NCBI GenBank assembly: GCA_947624075.1
Contig: CANQIM010000006.1
Span: forward strand, 1 to 19,499
Length of the DNA: 19,499 nt
DNA from: an uncultured Bacilli bacterium
Lineage (GTDB): Bacteria; Bacillota_I; Bacilli_A; RF39; UBA660
Direction of reading: 5' to 3'
Of the stretch, positions 1-7,659 are shown one piece after another. The notes below the pieces were generated by a model that ran no database searches, was not told the DNA's origin, and worked only from the letters and a program-made list of their open reading frames with translations. The stretch's first letter is position 1. Each line of letters starts with the position of its first letter. The position numbers and the translations under genes are program-made.

Positions 1-69
1 AGTCATAAATATAGTGGCAGTGAATTAGAAAGAAAAATAAATGAAAAACTTTATCAGAAGGGTTTATAG
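1..69 (+). CDS. 3' end of an upstream gene, possibly recX (partial)
   Basis: The window opens inside a reading frame whose last 22 codons end at TAG (67-69). The tail reads KYSGSELERK...KLYQKGL. A lysine-rich helix followed by LYxKG(F/L) resembles the last helical repeat of RecX, the regulator that inhibits RecA filaments. RecX proteins usually continue about ten residues past this motif, while here the frame stops at once, so the C-terminus would be short. Only 22 residues are visible, so the family call is a guess. The reading frame itself is plausible because it is open from the window edge and fits the local codon use. Confidence 0.35.
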   Translation, partial: SHKYSGSELERKINEKLYQKGL

Positions 70-126
70 TCTGAAAAATAACTATTTTCATGACTATGTG
101 TGCCTTGACCAAAGAGAAAGGAATGT

Positions 127-1554
127 GTGGTTACTATGAAGAATAAGAATAAAAATAAAAAACTAGAACTTGCTTTTCTTTTTCTAATTTTTTGTTTGAC
201 TTTAGCAATGCTTTTATTTATGAGAAGAGAAAGTGACTATTTTTGGCATATAAAGGCAGGAGAATATATGTTTAAAAATGGTATTTTAAAGAAAGATATT
301 TTTTCTTGGTTTGTTAAGGGCAAATATTGGTTTAGTCATGAGTGGCTGTTTGAAATTATTTTGTATAGTATTAAGCTTGTTTTTGGTAAATTTCATATTT
401 TAGTATATGGGTTTGGTTGTTTTTTGACATTACTACTTTTTATATTTTATAGTAATAAGAAAAATTTCTTTAAAAATGTACCTTTTTCATTATTATGGTT
501 AACTTTATTTTTGATAATGATTGTTTTTGCACAGGCTAGGCCTCATTTAATTAGTTTTAACTTTTTAGCTTTAACGATTTATCTATTATTTGACTTGTAT
601 AAAAATGAAGATTCTAAGAAAATTTTTTTCTTACCATTAATAGCGATATTATGGGCTAATATACATGGAGGTTCTAGTAATTTATCTTATATATTTTGTT
701 TTATTTTTATGATTTGTGGTTTATTTAAGTTCAACTTTGGTAAAATAGAAGCATCTAGAATAAGCAAGAAGCAATTTCTAAAGTATTTGGTAGTTATGTT
801 TTTGTGTATAGGAGGTATTTTGATTAATATTCATGGAATAAAGATGTTACTTTATCCTTATACAAACATGATGGATACTTTGATGATTGAAAATATTAGT
901 GAGTGGAGAGCTACTAATCTAAATGATTTTGCTCATTTACCATACTTTTTACTTTGCTTTGTGATTCTTTTAGTTTTTTTGATAAGTAAAAAGAAAATTT
1001 CTTTTATTGATTTTGTACTTTTTATTTGTGTTTTATTCTTAGGACTCAAAAGTATAAGGTTTTGGGCTTATACATATATAGTTATGTCTTTTGTTGTTTT
1101 TAATTATGTTAAAGAAAGAAAACTTGATAAACATTCAGAAATATTAATATTTATAGTTAGCTTTATGTTTTTAACTTTATTTTTAGTTAATTATAAATAT
1201 ATTTATAGAAATATAAATGCTAAAGTATTAGATAAAGAAGTAATAAATATATTAAAAAAAGAAAAGCCTCAAAGGCTATATAATATGTATGATTATGGAG
1301 GAGAACTAATTTCTAATAATATAGAAGTTTTTATAGATGGTAGAGCTGATTTATATTCAAGTTATAATTATAAAGATTATTTAAATATTTCAAAACTAGA
1401 AAATGACTATGTTAAGCTTATTAATAAATATGATTTTGATTATTTCTTAGTTGATGATGCTTATCCAATTTATACGTATTTAGAGTATTCTAATGATTAT
1501 GAAAAAATCTATGATAAGAAAATGATAGCTATATTTAGAAAACTGCATCAATAA
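127..1554 (+). CDS. Polytopic membrane protein of glycosyltransferase-C type
   Basis: A 475-residue integral membrane protein with many hydrophobic segments, the first at about residues 14-33, and a soluble C-terminal part from about residue 372. After TM1 comes a pattern I recognise from a widespread uncharacterised family: D37, WHIKAGE (40-46), D57-IFSW and SHEW (70-73). The C-terminal part has a second family hallmark, YDYGGEL (388-394) and FIDGRADLY (402-410). This arrangement resembles GT-C membrane glycosyltransferases that use lipid-linked sugars and place an active-site loop outside after TM1. The substrate is unknown and enzymatic activity is inference. The start is GTG at 127, five bases after AGAAAGG; ATG at 136 is an alternative but lies farther from that site. 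No strong terminator follows. Codon use matches the neighbours. Confidence 0.8.
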   Translation: MVTMKNKNKNKKLELAFLFLIFCLTLAMLLFMRRESDYFWHIKAGEYMFKNGILKKDIFSWFVKGKYWFSHEWLFEIILYSIKLVFGKFHILVYGFGCFLTLLLFIFYSNKKNFFKNVPFSLLWLTLFLIMIVFAQARPHLISFNFLALTIYLLFDLYKNEDSKKIFFLPLIAILWANIHGGSSNLSYIFCFIFMICGLFKFNFGKIEASRISKKQFLKYLVVMFLCIGGILINIHGIKMLLYPYTNMMDTLMIENISEWRATNLNDFAHLPYFLLCFVILLVFLISKKKISFIDFVLFICVLFLGLKSIRFWAYTYIVMSFVVFNYVKERKLDKHSEILIFIVSFMFLTLFLVNYKYIYRNINAKVLDKEVINILKKEKPQRLYNMYDYGGELISNNIEVFIDGRADLYSSYNYKDYLNISKLENDYVKLINKYDFDYFLVDDAYPIYTYLEYSNDYEKIYDKKMIAIFRKLHQ

Positions 1555-1572
1555 TGGTAGGAAATATTCTAC

Positions 1573-1595
1573 ATTTAAAAAGAAAATTTTTAAAT
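1573..1595. repeat. Perfect 9-bp inverted repeat between the membrane protein and hipA-like genes
   Basis: Arms 1573-1581 and 1587-1595 are exact reverse complements around a GAAAA loop. TTCTA and TAGAA just outside can extend the stem imperfectly. The stem is all A/T and no T-run follows, so it is at best a weak terminator of the upstream gene. It could also be an operator-like site just before the next promoter. Confidence 0.35.
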
Positions 1596-1628
1596 ATTTA
1601 TAGAATTGATTAAATGATGATGGTCTTA

Positions 1629-1637
1629 TGATACAAT
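1629..1637 (+). promoter_or_regulatory. Extended -10 promoter for the hipA-like gene
   Basis: TG at 1629-1630, one base, then TACAAT at 1632-1637. No good -35 lies at 17 bases; TTGATT at 1606-1611 is 20 bases away. Transcription would start near 1644, about 30 bases before the start codon at 1676. Confidence 0.5.
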
Positions 1638-1675
1638 ATTGATATAAATTATTATTTACAAGTGAGGTTATTTAT

Positions 1676-2862
1676 ATGAAACGTATACTTATGAATAAGA
1701 ATATAGAAGTATTAATTGTTGAATATAATGAAACTTCAAAGTTTTTTGATTATATATATGAGGTTAAAAGTATTAATTATGCACCATATATTTTAAGGGG
1801 TTTTTATATTAAGAATGATATTAATGATACTGTTTTTAGAACTAATTTGAGTGAATGGTTTAAAGGTAGAGGTATTCCTTCATGGCGTGACAAATTAGAT
1901 TTATTACTACACAGATTAAATATAACAGCTCCTTATGAACTTTTAGATAAAGCTTTTGGATTATCTTTATCTGATCAATATTGGTTGAAACCATGTGATA
2001 GTGATATTTTATATGATGATATTAATTTTTTTGATAATGATTTTGATTATGCTGAGTTTATGGAAGCTTCTTTATCAACAAATAGTAGAGCAATAACTAA
2101 AGAAACATCTTTGAAGACAACCAATAATACTACAGATGGAATGTTAAAAAAAGCTTGGATTATCGATAAGGGTACTAGATATTTATTAAAGGGTGGATAT
2201 AAGAGTGAAACTTTACAACCATTTAATGAGGTGTTGGCTAGTGAAATATGTAAAAGATTAGGATTTTATCATGTTGAGTATACTATAGATACATATAAAG
2301 ATATGGTAGTATCTAAATGTCCCTGTTTATAACTAAAGATACGGAATTAATTACCTGTTATCAAATGAGAAACGATATGCCAAGACATGACAGTATAGAA
2401 GACTATGAAGAATATATTAAAAAATTGGAAAGTAATGGAATAGAAAAAGCTCGTGAAAAAGTGGAAGATATGTATATTTTAGATTTTTTAATTATGAATG
2501 AAGATAGGCATTTAAATAATTTTGGTATTATAAGGGATGTTAATACTTTAAAATGGTTAGATGTTGCGCCTATATTTGATAATGGACAAAGTTTAAATAT
2601 TGAATATTATGATGATGAGGAATTACATATTTCTGGAGAGGGAAGATTATTTCATGAAGTAAAGCCTTTTGATGAAATAATAAAAGTAGTTAAAGATTTA
2701 AAAAGAATTGATGTAAATAAGTTAGATGGTATAGTAGAATGGTTTGATGATTTACTACATAAATATCAACATCTAACTGGATATTCCGATGCGCGAATTC
2801 ATAGATTATGTATTTTGTTGAATAGACAGATTAACAAATTAAATAAATTAATTATTCAATAA
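1676..2862 (+). pseudogene. HipA-like kinase gene interrupted by a -1 frameshift
   Basis: Two overlapping frames (1676-2332 and 2317-2862) together make one HipA-like protein of about 395 residues, of the type often found alone in gut Firmicutes. The first frame carries the family N-terminus (NLSEWFKGRGIPSWR, LSLSDQYWLKP), the nucleotide-binding TTDGMLKKAW loop and the lysine motif YLLKGG. The second frame carries the catalytic NEDRHLNNFG and the metal-binding DNGQSL. The join lies in TGT CCC TGT at about 2318-2326: stepping back one base after CCC gives KCPLFITKDTEL, which continues the family pattern. Loss of one C from a CCCC run would explain it. HipA proteins are Ser/Thr kinases, often toxin partners of HipB, but no hipB-like gene is adjacent. 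The start at 1676 has AGTGAGG eight bases upstream. The break may be a real inactivation or an assembly error. Confidence 0.8.
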
Positions 2863-2920
2863 TTTACAATTGGTTAGATTTAAAAGATTAAAATTTGCAT
2901 ATAGTGAAATATAAGGAATA

Positions 2921-2950
2921 TATAAAAAGAAGCCTCTAAAAAGACTTCTT
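2921..2950 (-). terminator. Minus-strand terminator of the prsA-like gene
   Basis: Stem AAGAAG (2927-2932) pairs with CTTCTT (2945-2950) around a 12-base loop. Read on the minus strand it is followed by a T-rich stretch (CTTCTTTTTATATA). It lies about 55 bases past the stop of the minus-strand gene. Confidence 0.5.
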
Positions 2951-2965
2951 AATAAGAAAGTTAGG

Positions 2966-3007
2966 GTTATCTAGAAATTAGTAATTAATATATAGATAAC
3001 TTTTTTT
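2966..3007 (+). terminator. Plus-strand terminator after the hipA-like gene
   Basis: GTTATCTA (2966-2973) pairs with TAGATAAC (2993-3000) and is followed directly by seven T residues (3001-3007). The T-run overlaps the stop codon of the convergent gene at 3006-3008. Confidence 0.65.
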
Positions 3008-4010
3008 AATTTGTAGAGCTTGCTGATTTCTCGGCAGCTTCAATTAAATTGTCCATATAATCATTATAAGCTTTCTTTAAAGCATCATCATTCCATTTTA
3101 TTTTATTTTCTTCTCTGATTTTATCTAAAGTTTTATAGTATAAAGTTGCATCATCTGCAAGTTTTTGTTCCTTTAAAGTTTCTTTAATATCTTTTTTTAC
3201 TTCACTTAATTTTGGTTTGTCTTTTTCACCAGTTTTTAAAATAATATGGTAACCTAATTCTGTTTTAACAGGCTCTTTAGTATATTCATCTTTCTTTAAT
3301 TCTTTGGTGGCATCAGAAAATTCTTTTAACATGTCATCGTAGCTAAAGTAACCTAAGTCTCCACCGTTACTAGCAGTTTTTTCATCATCTGAATATTTTT
3401 TAGCAAGCTTTTTAAAATCTTCACCATCTTTTAATTTAGTAATTACTTCTTTAGCTTCCTTTAATGCTTTTTCTTCGGCTTCTTCTTTTTCTTCATCAGT
3501 TGCGTCATCTTTAACATTTAAAGTTATTAAGATATGACTAGCTTTAACATCACCATAAATATTATCATCGTAGTAATCTTTTATTTCTTTATCAGTTAAG
3601 TGTTTTTTAACATAGTCTTCAACGGCTTCATTTCTTTTATATTCTAAAGATAAAACTTCTTTTAATTCTTTTTCTGTTTCAACACCAAAGTATTGTCTTA
3701 AAAAAGATTTATAAGTGTCTTCATTAGAACCATAGTTAGTTTTTATTTGTTCGATTTGATCGTTGACTTCTTTTTCTTCATCATCATCAGTTTTGTATTT
3801 TTTGTCAAAAAGTTTATGATCTATTGTCTCAATTATTTTAGAAATATTATCTTCCTTTATACTTTCATAGTATTCAGTTGCACTTATTTTGCCACCTTTA
3901 ACTGATACTGCTACATCACTGCCATCCTTTAATTCTGCCTTTTTTCCACATCCAGTAGTTAATGTAATTAATACTAGAAGAGAAACTAATAAAATAAAAT
4001 TTTTTTTCAT
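3006..4010 (-). CDS. prsA: PrsA-like peptidyl-prolyl isomerase lipoprotein
   Basis: Extracytoplasmic foldase, 334 residues, close to the usual PrsA length (about 290-330). The N-terminus is a lipoprotein signal: two lysines, a hydrophobic core and LTTGC with the lipidated Cys at 21. The lipobox is slightly atypical, with T rather than L at -3. A charged helical region (about 45-150) precedes a parvulin-type rotamase domain at about 156-260, with ASHILI (157-162), GGDLGYF (216-222) and LGYHII (252-257). In Bacilli, PrsA sits on the outer face of the membrane and helps secreted proteins fold after Sec export. The protein is very rich in Lys, Glu and Asp. The start ATG has AGGAGG seven bases upstream (4018-4023 on the plus strand) and its own promoter. 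It is a single-gene unit convergent with the hipA-like gene. Confidence 0.92.
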   Translation of the reverse strand: MKKNFILLVSLLVLITLTTGCGKKAELKDGSDVAVSVKGGKISATEYYESIKEDNISKIIETIDHKLFDKKYKTDDDEEKEVNDQIEQIKTNYGSNEDTYKSFLRQYFGVETEKELKEVLSLEYKRNEAVEDYVKKHLTDKEIKDYYDDNIYGDVKASHILITLNVKDDATDEEKEEAEEKALKEAKEVITKLKDGEDFKKLAKKYSDDEKTASNGGDLGYFSYDDMLKEFSDATKELKKDEYTKEPVKTELGYHIILKTGEKDKPKLSEVKKDIKETLKEQKLADDATLYYKTLDKIREENKIKWNDDALKKAYNDYMDNLIEAAEKSASSTN

Positions 4011-4035
4011 GTTTTTTCCTCCTATATACCTAATT

Positions 4036-4064
4036 ATAATAACAAAAATTTAAAATTAGTGCAA
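4036..4064 (-). promoter_or_regulatory. Promoter of the prsA-like gene
   Basis: On the minus strand, TTGCAC (-35, plus coordinates 4059-4064) and TATTAT (-10, 4036-4041) are separated by 17 bases, and TGT directly before the -10 gives a TGn extension. The leader would be about 20 bases and contains the AGGAGG site. Confidence 0.6.
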
Positions 4065-4085
4065 TAAAATATGATAGATATAATC

Positions 4086-4113
4086 ACACAAATGGTACTT
4101 TTGCCATAAAATA
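4086..4113 (+). promoter_or_regulatory. Possible SigK-like promoter for the YjcZ-like peptides
   Basis: AC at 4086-4087, 17 bases, then CATAAAATA at 4105-4113. This fits the mother-cell SigK pattern (AC, 16-17 bases, CATAnnnTA) known from Bacillus. The start point near 4120 would leave a short leader before AAGGAGG at 4131. A vegetative alternative is TATAAT at 4079-4084 with a poor -35. In such AT-rich DNA a chance match is quite possible. Confidence 0.3.
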
Positions 4114-4144
4114 TTTTGAAAGCAATAAAAAAGGAGGAAAAAAC

Positions 4145-4225
4145 ATGAATAACTGTATTTCTAGTTCAGCTATAATCTTAGTATTATTTATTCTTTTAAT
4201 CATTATTTTAGGTGCTTATATTTAA
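4145..4225 (+). CDS. 26-residue YjcZ-like membrane mini-protein
   Basis: A tiny gene encoding a short polar start (MNNCISSS) followed by one hydrophobic helix that ends in ILGAYI. The layout matches the YjcZ/SscA-like family of Bacilli mini-proteins: a few polar residues, then an I/L/V-rich helix ending in G-A-x-I. Several of those are made during sporulation, and SscA takes part in spore coat assembly. AAGGAGG lies seven bases before the ATG, among the best ribosome sites in the window, which supports real translation. A second, similar peptide follows after 14 bases. It contains one Cys (residue 4). Function is unknown here, and no other sporulation gene is in the window. Confidence 0.7.
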   Translation: MNNCISSSAIILVLFILLIIILGAYI

Positions 4226-4239
4226 GGAGGTGTAGACGA

Positions 4240-4389
4240 ATGTCATGTCAAGATAATAATGTTGTAACTACTACTTGTGCTTGCACTGGTACTGGTAGTA
4301 GAGGTGGTAATGGATTTTTATTAATCATTATCCTTTATATACTATTAGCTATTATATTAGGTGGAGCATTCGGTTCATATAATTATTAA
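4240..4389 (+). CDS. 49-residue YjcZ-like membrane mini-protein
   Basis: The peptide starts MSCQDNN, has a Cys/Thr/Gly stretch (TTTCACTGTGS, about 10-20), then RGGNGF and a single hydrophobic helix ending in LGGAFGSYNY. Polar Gly/Cys-rich N-termini and a terminal I/L-rich helix are typical of the YjcZ family. A strong AAGGAGGTG begins on the stop codon of the preceding mini-gene (4224 onward), so both are surely one transcript. Three Cys lie near the N-terminus (3, 13, 15). A terminator hairpin begins at the stop codon. The pair probably encodes related membrane-associated peptides; a sporulation role is only suggested by family. Confidence 0.75.
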   Translation: MSCQDNNVVTTTCACTGTGSRGGNGFLLIIILYILLAIILGGAFGSYNY

Positions 4390-4410
4390 GAGGGTAGACC
4401 TCTTTTTCTT
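4388..4410 (+). terminator. Terminator of the YjcZ-like pair
   Basis: AAGAGG (4388-4393), loop GTAGA, CCTCTT (4399-4404), then a T-rich tail TTTCTT. The stem starts within the TAA stop codon. Confidence 0.65.
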
Positions 4411-4416
4411 TGGCTA

Positions 4417-5172
4417 TTAATTTAAGTATTTAAAGGAAACTTCATTAGATTCAAGTAGTTCAGAATTATTGTTGTTTAGGCAATCACTTACTATTTTTTC
4501 TAAAGTAGCTTCTGTTAGTAAATCATCTTTTAAATTACTAATAGAAATTGTTTTAGTTAAGTCATTAGCATCAGTAATAATAAAAGAATATGATTTAGGT
4601 GTAATGTTATTTTCCTTTAGAGAATTAGTAAACTTTAAAATTAAAGAAGTTATTTCAGTGGAGGACCATTTGTTTACTATATATTCTTTTTCAACATTGT
4701 AAAGATTTAAATCAGAATAGGTATCTGCTTGTAATATTTTTTCTTGTACTTGTTTAGGAAAATCATTTAACTTTTCTTTTATAGAGACAATGGCTTCTTC
4801 TTTAGTTTTTTTCAAAATATCTTTTTCTATTTCATTGGTAATATGACTTATTATAGATGAGCCTTCTAGATAATCTTTTTTGTAAGTATCTTTTAGTTTC
4901 TTTTTGGAATAAGTTATATAAAAATAATGATTTTTGTTTTCTTTAGAAGTTAATTTTATTTTGAAGGTATCATTTTTATAAGAAATTTTATTTTTCTTTA
5001 TAGAAGAATAGATACTAGTATAATTGTCTTGAAGATACTCATCAAATATTTTTTCTACTTTAGGAAGAAAGATGACATTTAGTTTTTCTTTGACAATTAT
5101 AACTCCAAAGAAAACAAAAATTATAAGAAAGAAAAGAGCCATTTTAAAAGTTAATTTTTGTTGTTCATTCAT
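4417..5172 (-). CDS. Hypothetical protein with one N-terminal membrane segment
   Basis: A 251-residue protein I do not recognise. A short polar start (MNEQQKLTFK) is followed by one hydrophobic helix at about residues 11-27 and a Lys/Glu-rich remainder, so it is probably a membrane-anchored protein with an outside domain. No Cys lipobox and no known motif were seen. The middle part (about 95-150) looks helical, and the rest mixes predicted strands and helices. The start ATG has AGGTGAT about six bases upstream and a promoter at 5190-5218. It is convergent with the YjcZ-like pair and divergent from the large coiled-coil gene. No clear terminator of its own was found: the hairpin at 4388-4404 lacks a T-run in this direction. 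The gene itself is well supported. Confidence 0.75.
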   Translation of the reverse strand: MNEQQKLTFKMALFFLIIFVFFGVIIVKEKLNVIFLPKVEKIFDEYLQDNYTSIYSSIKKNKISYKNDTFKIKLTSKENKNHYFYITYSKKKLKDTYKKDYLEGSSIISHITNEIEKDILKKTKEEAIVSIKEKLNDFPKQVQEKILQADTYSDLNLYNVEKEYIVNKWSSTEITSLILKFTNSLKENNITPKSYSFIITDANDLTKTISISNLKDDLLTEATLEKIVSDCLNNNNSELLESNEVSFKYLN

Positions 5173-5189
5173 TTATATCACCTAATGTA

Positions 5190-5218
5190 ATTTTATAGTA
5201 ATTTGCGAAAAAATGCAA
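5190..5218 (-). promoter_or_regulatory. Promoter of the one-TM hypothetical gene
   Basis: On the minus strand TTGCAT (plus 5213-5218) and TAAAAT (5190-5195) are 17 bases apart. The start point falls just upstream of the ribosome site. No TGn extension. Confidence 0.55.
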
Positions 5219-5305
5219 TTTTATTGCTTGATAAAGAAAGTGGTGAATAATTTTACATTTAGAAGAATTTAGCTCATTTTTTCATAAAAATTTTTTTAAA
5301 AGTAG

Positions 5306-5334
5306 TTGTTTTGTTTTCTTAAGTATGGTATCAT
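5306..5334 (+). promoter_or_regulatory. Promoter of the large acidic coiled-coil gene
   Basis: TTGTTT (5306-5311), 17 bases, TATCAT (5329-5334), with TGG at 5326-5328 giving the TGn extension. Transcription would begin near 5341, so any start codon at 5325 or 5340 would lie outside the mRNA. This fixes the start at 5376. Confidence 0.6.
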
Positions 5335-5375
5335 ATAGTATGAATTATAGTAAAAAGAATAGTAGGTGGTTAGTG

Positions 5376-7610
5376 ATGCAAATACAGCAAGGAGTAGTAA
5401 GATATAAAGATAGGACGGATTTAATTTGTAATTATGGAATTACAGACGATGGGAAACAATATTATTTTTTAGATGATAAACCACTTTCAAATGGAAATAT
5501 AATTGCTTCAACTGCGCTTGTTGAGGCAGTTGATACTACTGTTAAAGCATCTCATGCAGGTGTTATTACTAAAGATGGGCAAATTGTAATTCCATTAGAA
5601 AATAAGATGGTTAAAAATTTAGGTAATAATATTTTACTAGTTGAAAGAGCTACTCCCGTTTCTAAAACAGTATTAGAGAGTATAGGTTTAAAAAATATTC
5701 CTGATGCTGCGACTAAATTAGTTACGACACCAGCAGCAATTAAAGATAGATTGATGGTTAAAATGCAAAATGAAGGAAGATTTGTTTTTAATGATCAATT
5801 TTCAGAAGCTACTATTTTTGATTATGATGGTAGAAATTTGATTGATAATGAATATTTTAGTTTTATTGGGATGAATTCTAAAAAGATTTATTTTAGTAAA
5901 AATACAGTTGATTCAGAAATTGTTGAGTATTCTATTTTCCCAGAAAAAGTGGCAGTAGAGAATAATAATAAAGATCAGATAAATGTTCAAGAGATTGCTA
6001 AAAACAATGAAGAGAAGATAGCGGAAACAATTAATGGACAAATGGCTCCACAGCCAGTTGTGAATAATGCTGTTAATGGAGCAGTTGAAGGTAAGCATGT
6101 TGCAGGAGGAGTAATGCCACCTATTCCTAGTGTGCCACCTGTACAAAATATGCCAGTTACTAATGTACCAGTACAGCAACCTAGTACAACTTTGCCACCG
6201 ACAAGTACCGGTGTTGTTCCTGAAGTGCCTTTTTCAAAGACTTTGACTTCACAAAATGCTGGAACTCCAATTATACCAGTAGTTTCCGAAATGCAAGGAG
6301 CAGTAGGTGCGCCAGCAACTGTTGGAGAGGTTTCAGTAGTTCCAAGTACTGTTTCTAGTGAAGAAAAGAAGGAAGAAGTAGTAGCGGAAGTTAAAGAAGA
6401 AACACCTATTAGTCCTGTTAAGGATGAAGAAGTTAAGGTGGTAGAAGCTGATAATAAGGAAATGTCTTTACAAGAAGAAGTACCAGCACCTACTAGTAAT
6501 GAAGCTGAAAAAAGTGATGATACTTCAATAGAAGCTGTACCTATTGCGCCAGAAGAAACTAATGAGGAAACCGAGGAGACTTCTTTGGAAAATGCGCCAA
6601 TAGAAGCTATACCAATTGCTCCTGAAGATGTTGAAGATACAGTTATGGCTAATAAGAAAGAAGAAGATAGTGATACACCATCAGTTGATGAACAAATACC
6701 AGTTGTTGATATTGATGATATACCGGCTATTCCTAAGGTTGATATAGAAGAAGATGAGAGTACAGAGAAAAATTTATCAGAAGCAAATGTGGAAGATGAA
6801 GAAGTAAAAGCTGATGCAGATGACGATGCTTTTGAAAAATTGAAAAAAGAAGCGAGCCAATTACTAAACGTTTCAAAAATTAAAGAGGAAGCCGATAAAA
6901 AGAAAGCTAAAGAAACAGAAGAAATAGAAGAGACTGATGAAGAGGAAAAAGAAGAAGCTTTAGAAAATGAGGAAGAAGATACTATTTCAACTACAGAAAT
7001 TGAAGATGATATAGTTGAAGATGAAGACTATAATGATAAATTTGATGTTTCATTAGATGATGACTTTGATAGAGATAGTAGGGATGATATGATAGAAGAT
7101 AGATTTAATGATAGCTTTGAAGATAGAGATGATTTCTCTGATAGAGACTTATTTGGTGATTCATTACTTAATTTAGATAGAATCAGTACAGATTATGATG
7201 AGTCTAGATCTTCAACTGATATGAATATTATTGATGATGTAACTAAGTCAATGGCTAATTTAATTAATCTAAATAAGAAACAAAGTAATAAGATAGTTGA
7301 TTATGAAAAAGCGGTTGCGAGATTACGTCGCTCTGGTAATGAAATATCTAAGAAAAATAGATCTTTAGAAGAAGAGATTAGATTCTTGAATGGAAAAGTT
7401 AGAAATTATGAGACAATAGTTTCTAAATTAGAAAATAGAAATCGTGAGTTAGATGATAGAATTCAAGAGCAAAATAAACGTTTGAAAGATCAAGAAGAAG
7501 AAATTCAATCTTTAAAACCTAGTGCAAGTAGTAAAGAAGAGTTACTTAAATTGATAGCGGATGCTAACTCATTACTTGATGATGATATAGGATTTAGAAG
7601 AACTGCTTAA
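5376..7610 (+). CDS. Large acidic protein with C-terminal coiled coil, unknown function
   Basis: A 744-residue protein without signal peptide or membrane segment, not recognised. Four regions can be seen. Residues 1-195 look like a folded, strand-rich domain. About 200-330 is a Pro/Val/Gln-rich linker. About 330-620 is highly acidic and probably disordered, with two near copies of the block IEA(V/I)PIAPE(E/D) near 385 and 410. From about 640 to 720 there is a heptad-like coiled coil (LEEEIRFLNGKVRNYE, LENRNRELDDRI), followed by a short helical end. The longer frame opens at 5325, but the promoter places the transcript start near 5341, and AGGTGG at 5364-5369 lies six bases before ATG 5376, so I use that start. 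It is a single-gene unit with its own promoter and terminator. A scaffold or cytoskeletal role would fit the architecture but is speculation. Confidence 0.75.
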   Translation: MQIQQGVVRYKDRTDLICNYGITDDGKQYYFLDDKPLSNGNIIASTALVEAVDTTVKASHAGVITKDGQIVIPLENKMVKNLGNNILLVERATPVSKTVLESIGLKNIPDAATKLVTTPAAIKDRLMVKMQNEGRFVFNDQFSEATIFDYDGRNLIDNEYFSFIGMNSKKIYFSKNTVDSEIVEYSIFPEKVAVENNNKDQINVQEIAKNNEEKIAETINGQMAPQPVVNNAVNGAVEGKHVAGGVMPPIPSVPPVQNMPVTNVPVQQPSTTLPPTSTGVVPEVPFSKTLTSQNAGTPIIPVVSEMQGAVGAPATVGEVSVVPSTVSSEEKKEEVVAEVKEETPISPVKDEEVKVVEADNKEMSLQEEVPAPTSNEAEKSDDTSIEAVPIAPEETNEETEETSLENAPIEAIPIAPEDVEDTVMANKKEEDSDTPSVDEQIPVVDIDDIPAIPKVDIEEDESTEKNLSEANVEDEEVKADADDDAFEKLKKEASQLLNVSKIKEEADKKKAKETEEIEETDEEEKEEALENEEEDTISTTEIEDDIVEDEDYNDKFDVSLDDDFDRDSRDDMIEDRFNDSFEDRDDFSDRDLFGDSLLNLDRISTDYDESRSSTDMNIIDDVTKSMANLINLNKKQSNKIVDYEKAVARLRRSGNEISKKNRSLEEEIRFLNGKVRNYETIVSKLENRNRELDDRIQEQNKRLKDQEEEIQSLKPSASSKEELLKLIADANSLLDDDIGFRRTA

Positions 7611-7637
7611 GACACTAATTAAAAGTGTCTTTTTTTG
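7609..7637 (+). terminator. Terminator of the coiled-coil gene
   Basis: AAGACAC (7609-7615), nine-base loop, GTGTCTT (7625-7631), then a run of T to 7636. The stem starts in the stop codon. Confidence 0.8.
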
Positions 7638-7659
7638 ACGAATTTTTTTTGCGTTTTTT

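Noticed and set aside
2312..2332. Programmed -1 frameshifting in the hipA-like gene
   Set aside because: There is no X-XXY-YYZ heptamer at the join, and no obvious downstream hairpin was noticed. A single-base loss in a C-run explains it more simply.
4469..4702. 77-codon open frame on the plus strand opposite the one-TM gene
   Set aside because: No ribosome site. The minus-strand gene has a promoter, a ribosome site and a membrane segment.
5913..6179. 88-codon open frame on the minus strand in the coiled-coil gene
   Set aside because: A shadow frame over coding sequence, without a ribosome site and with an unlikely Trp/His-rich composition.
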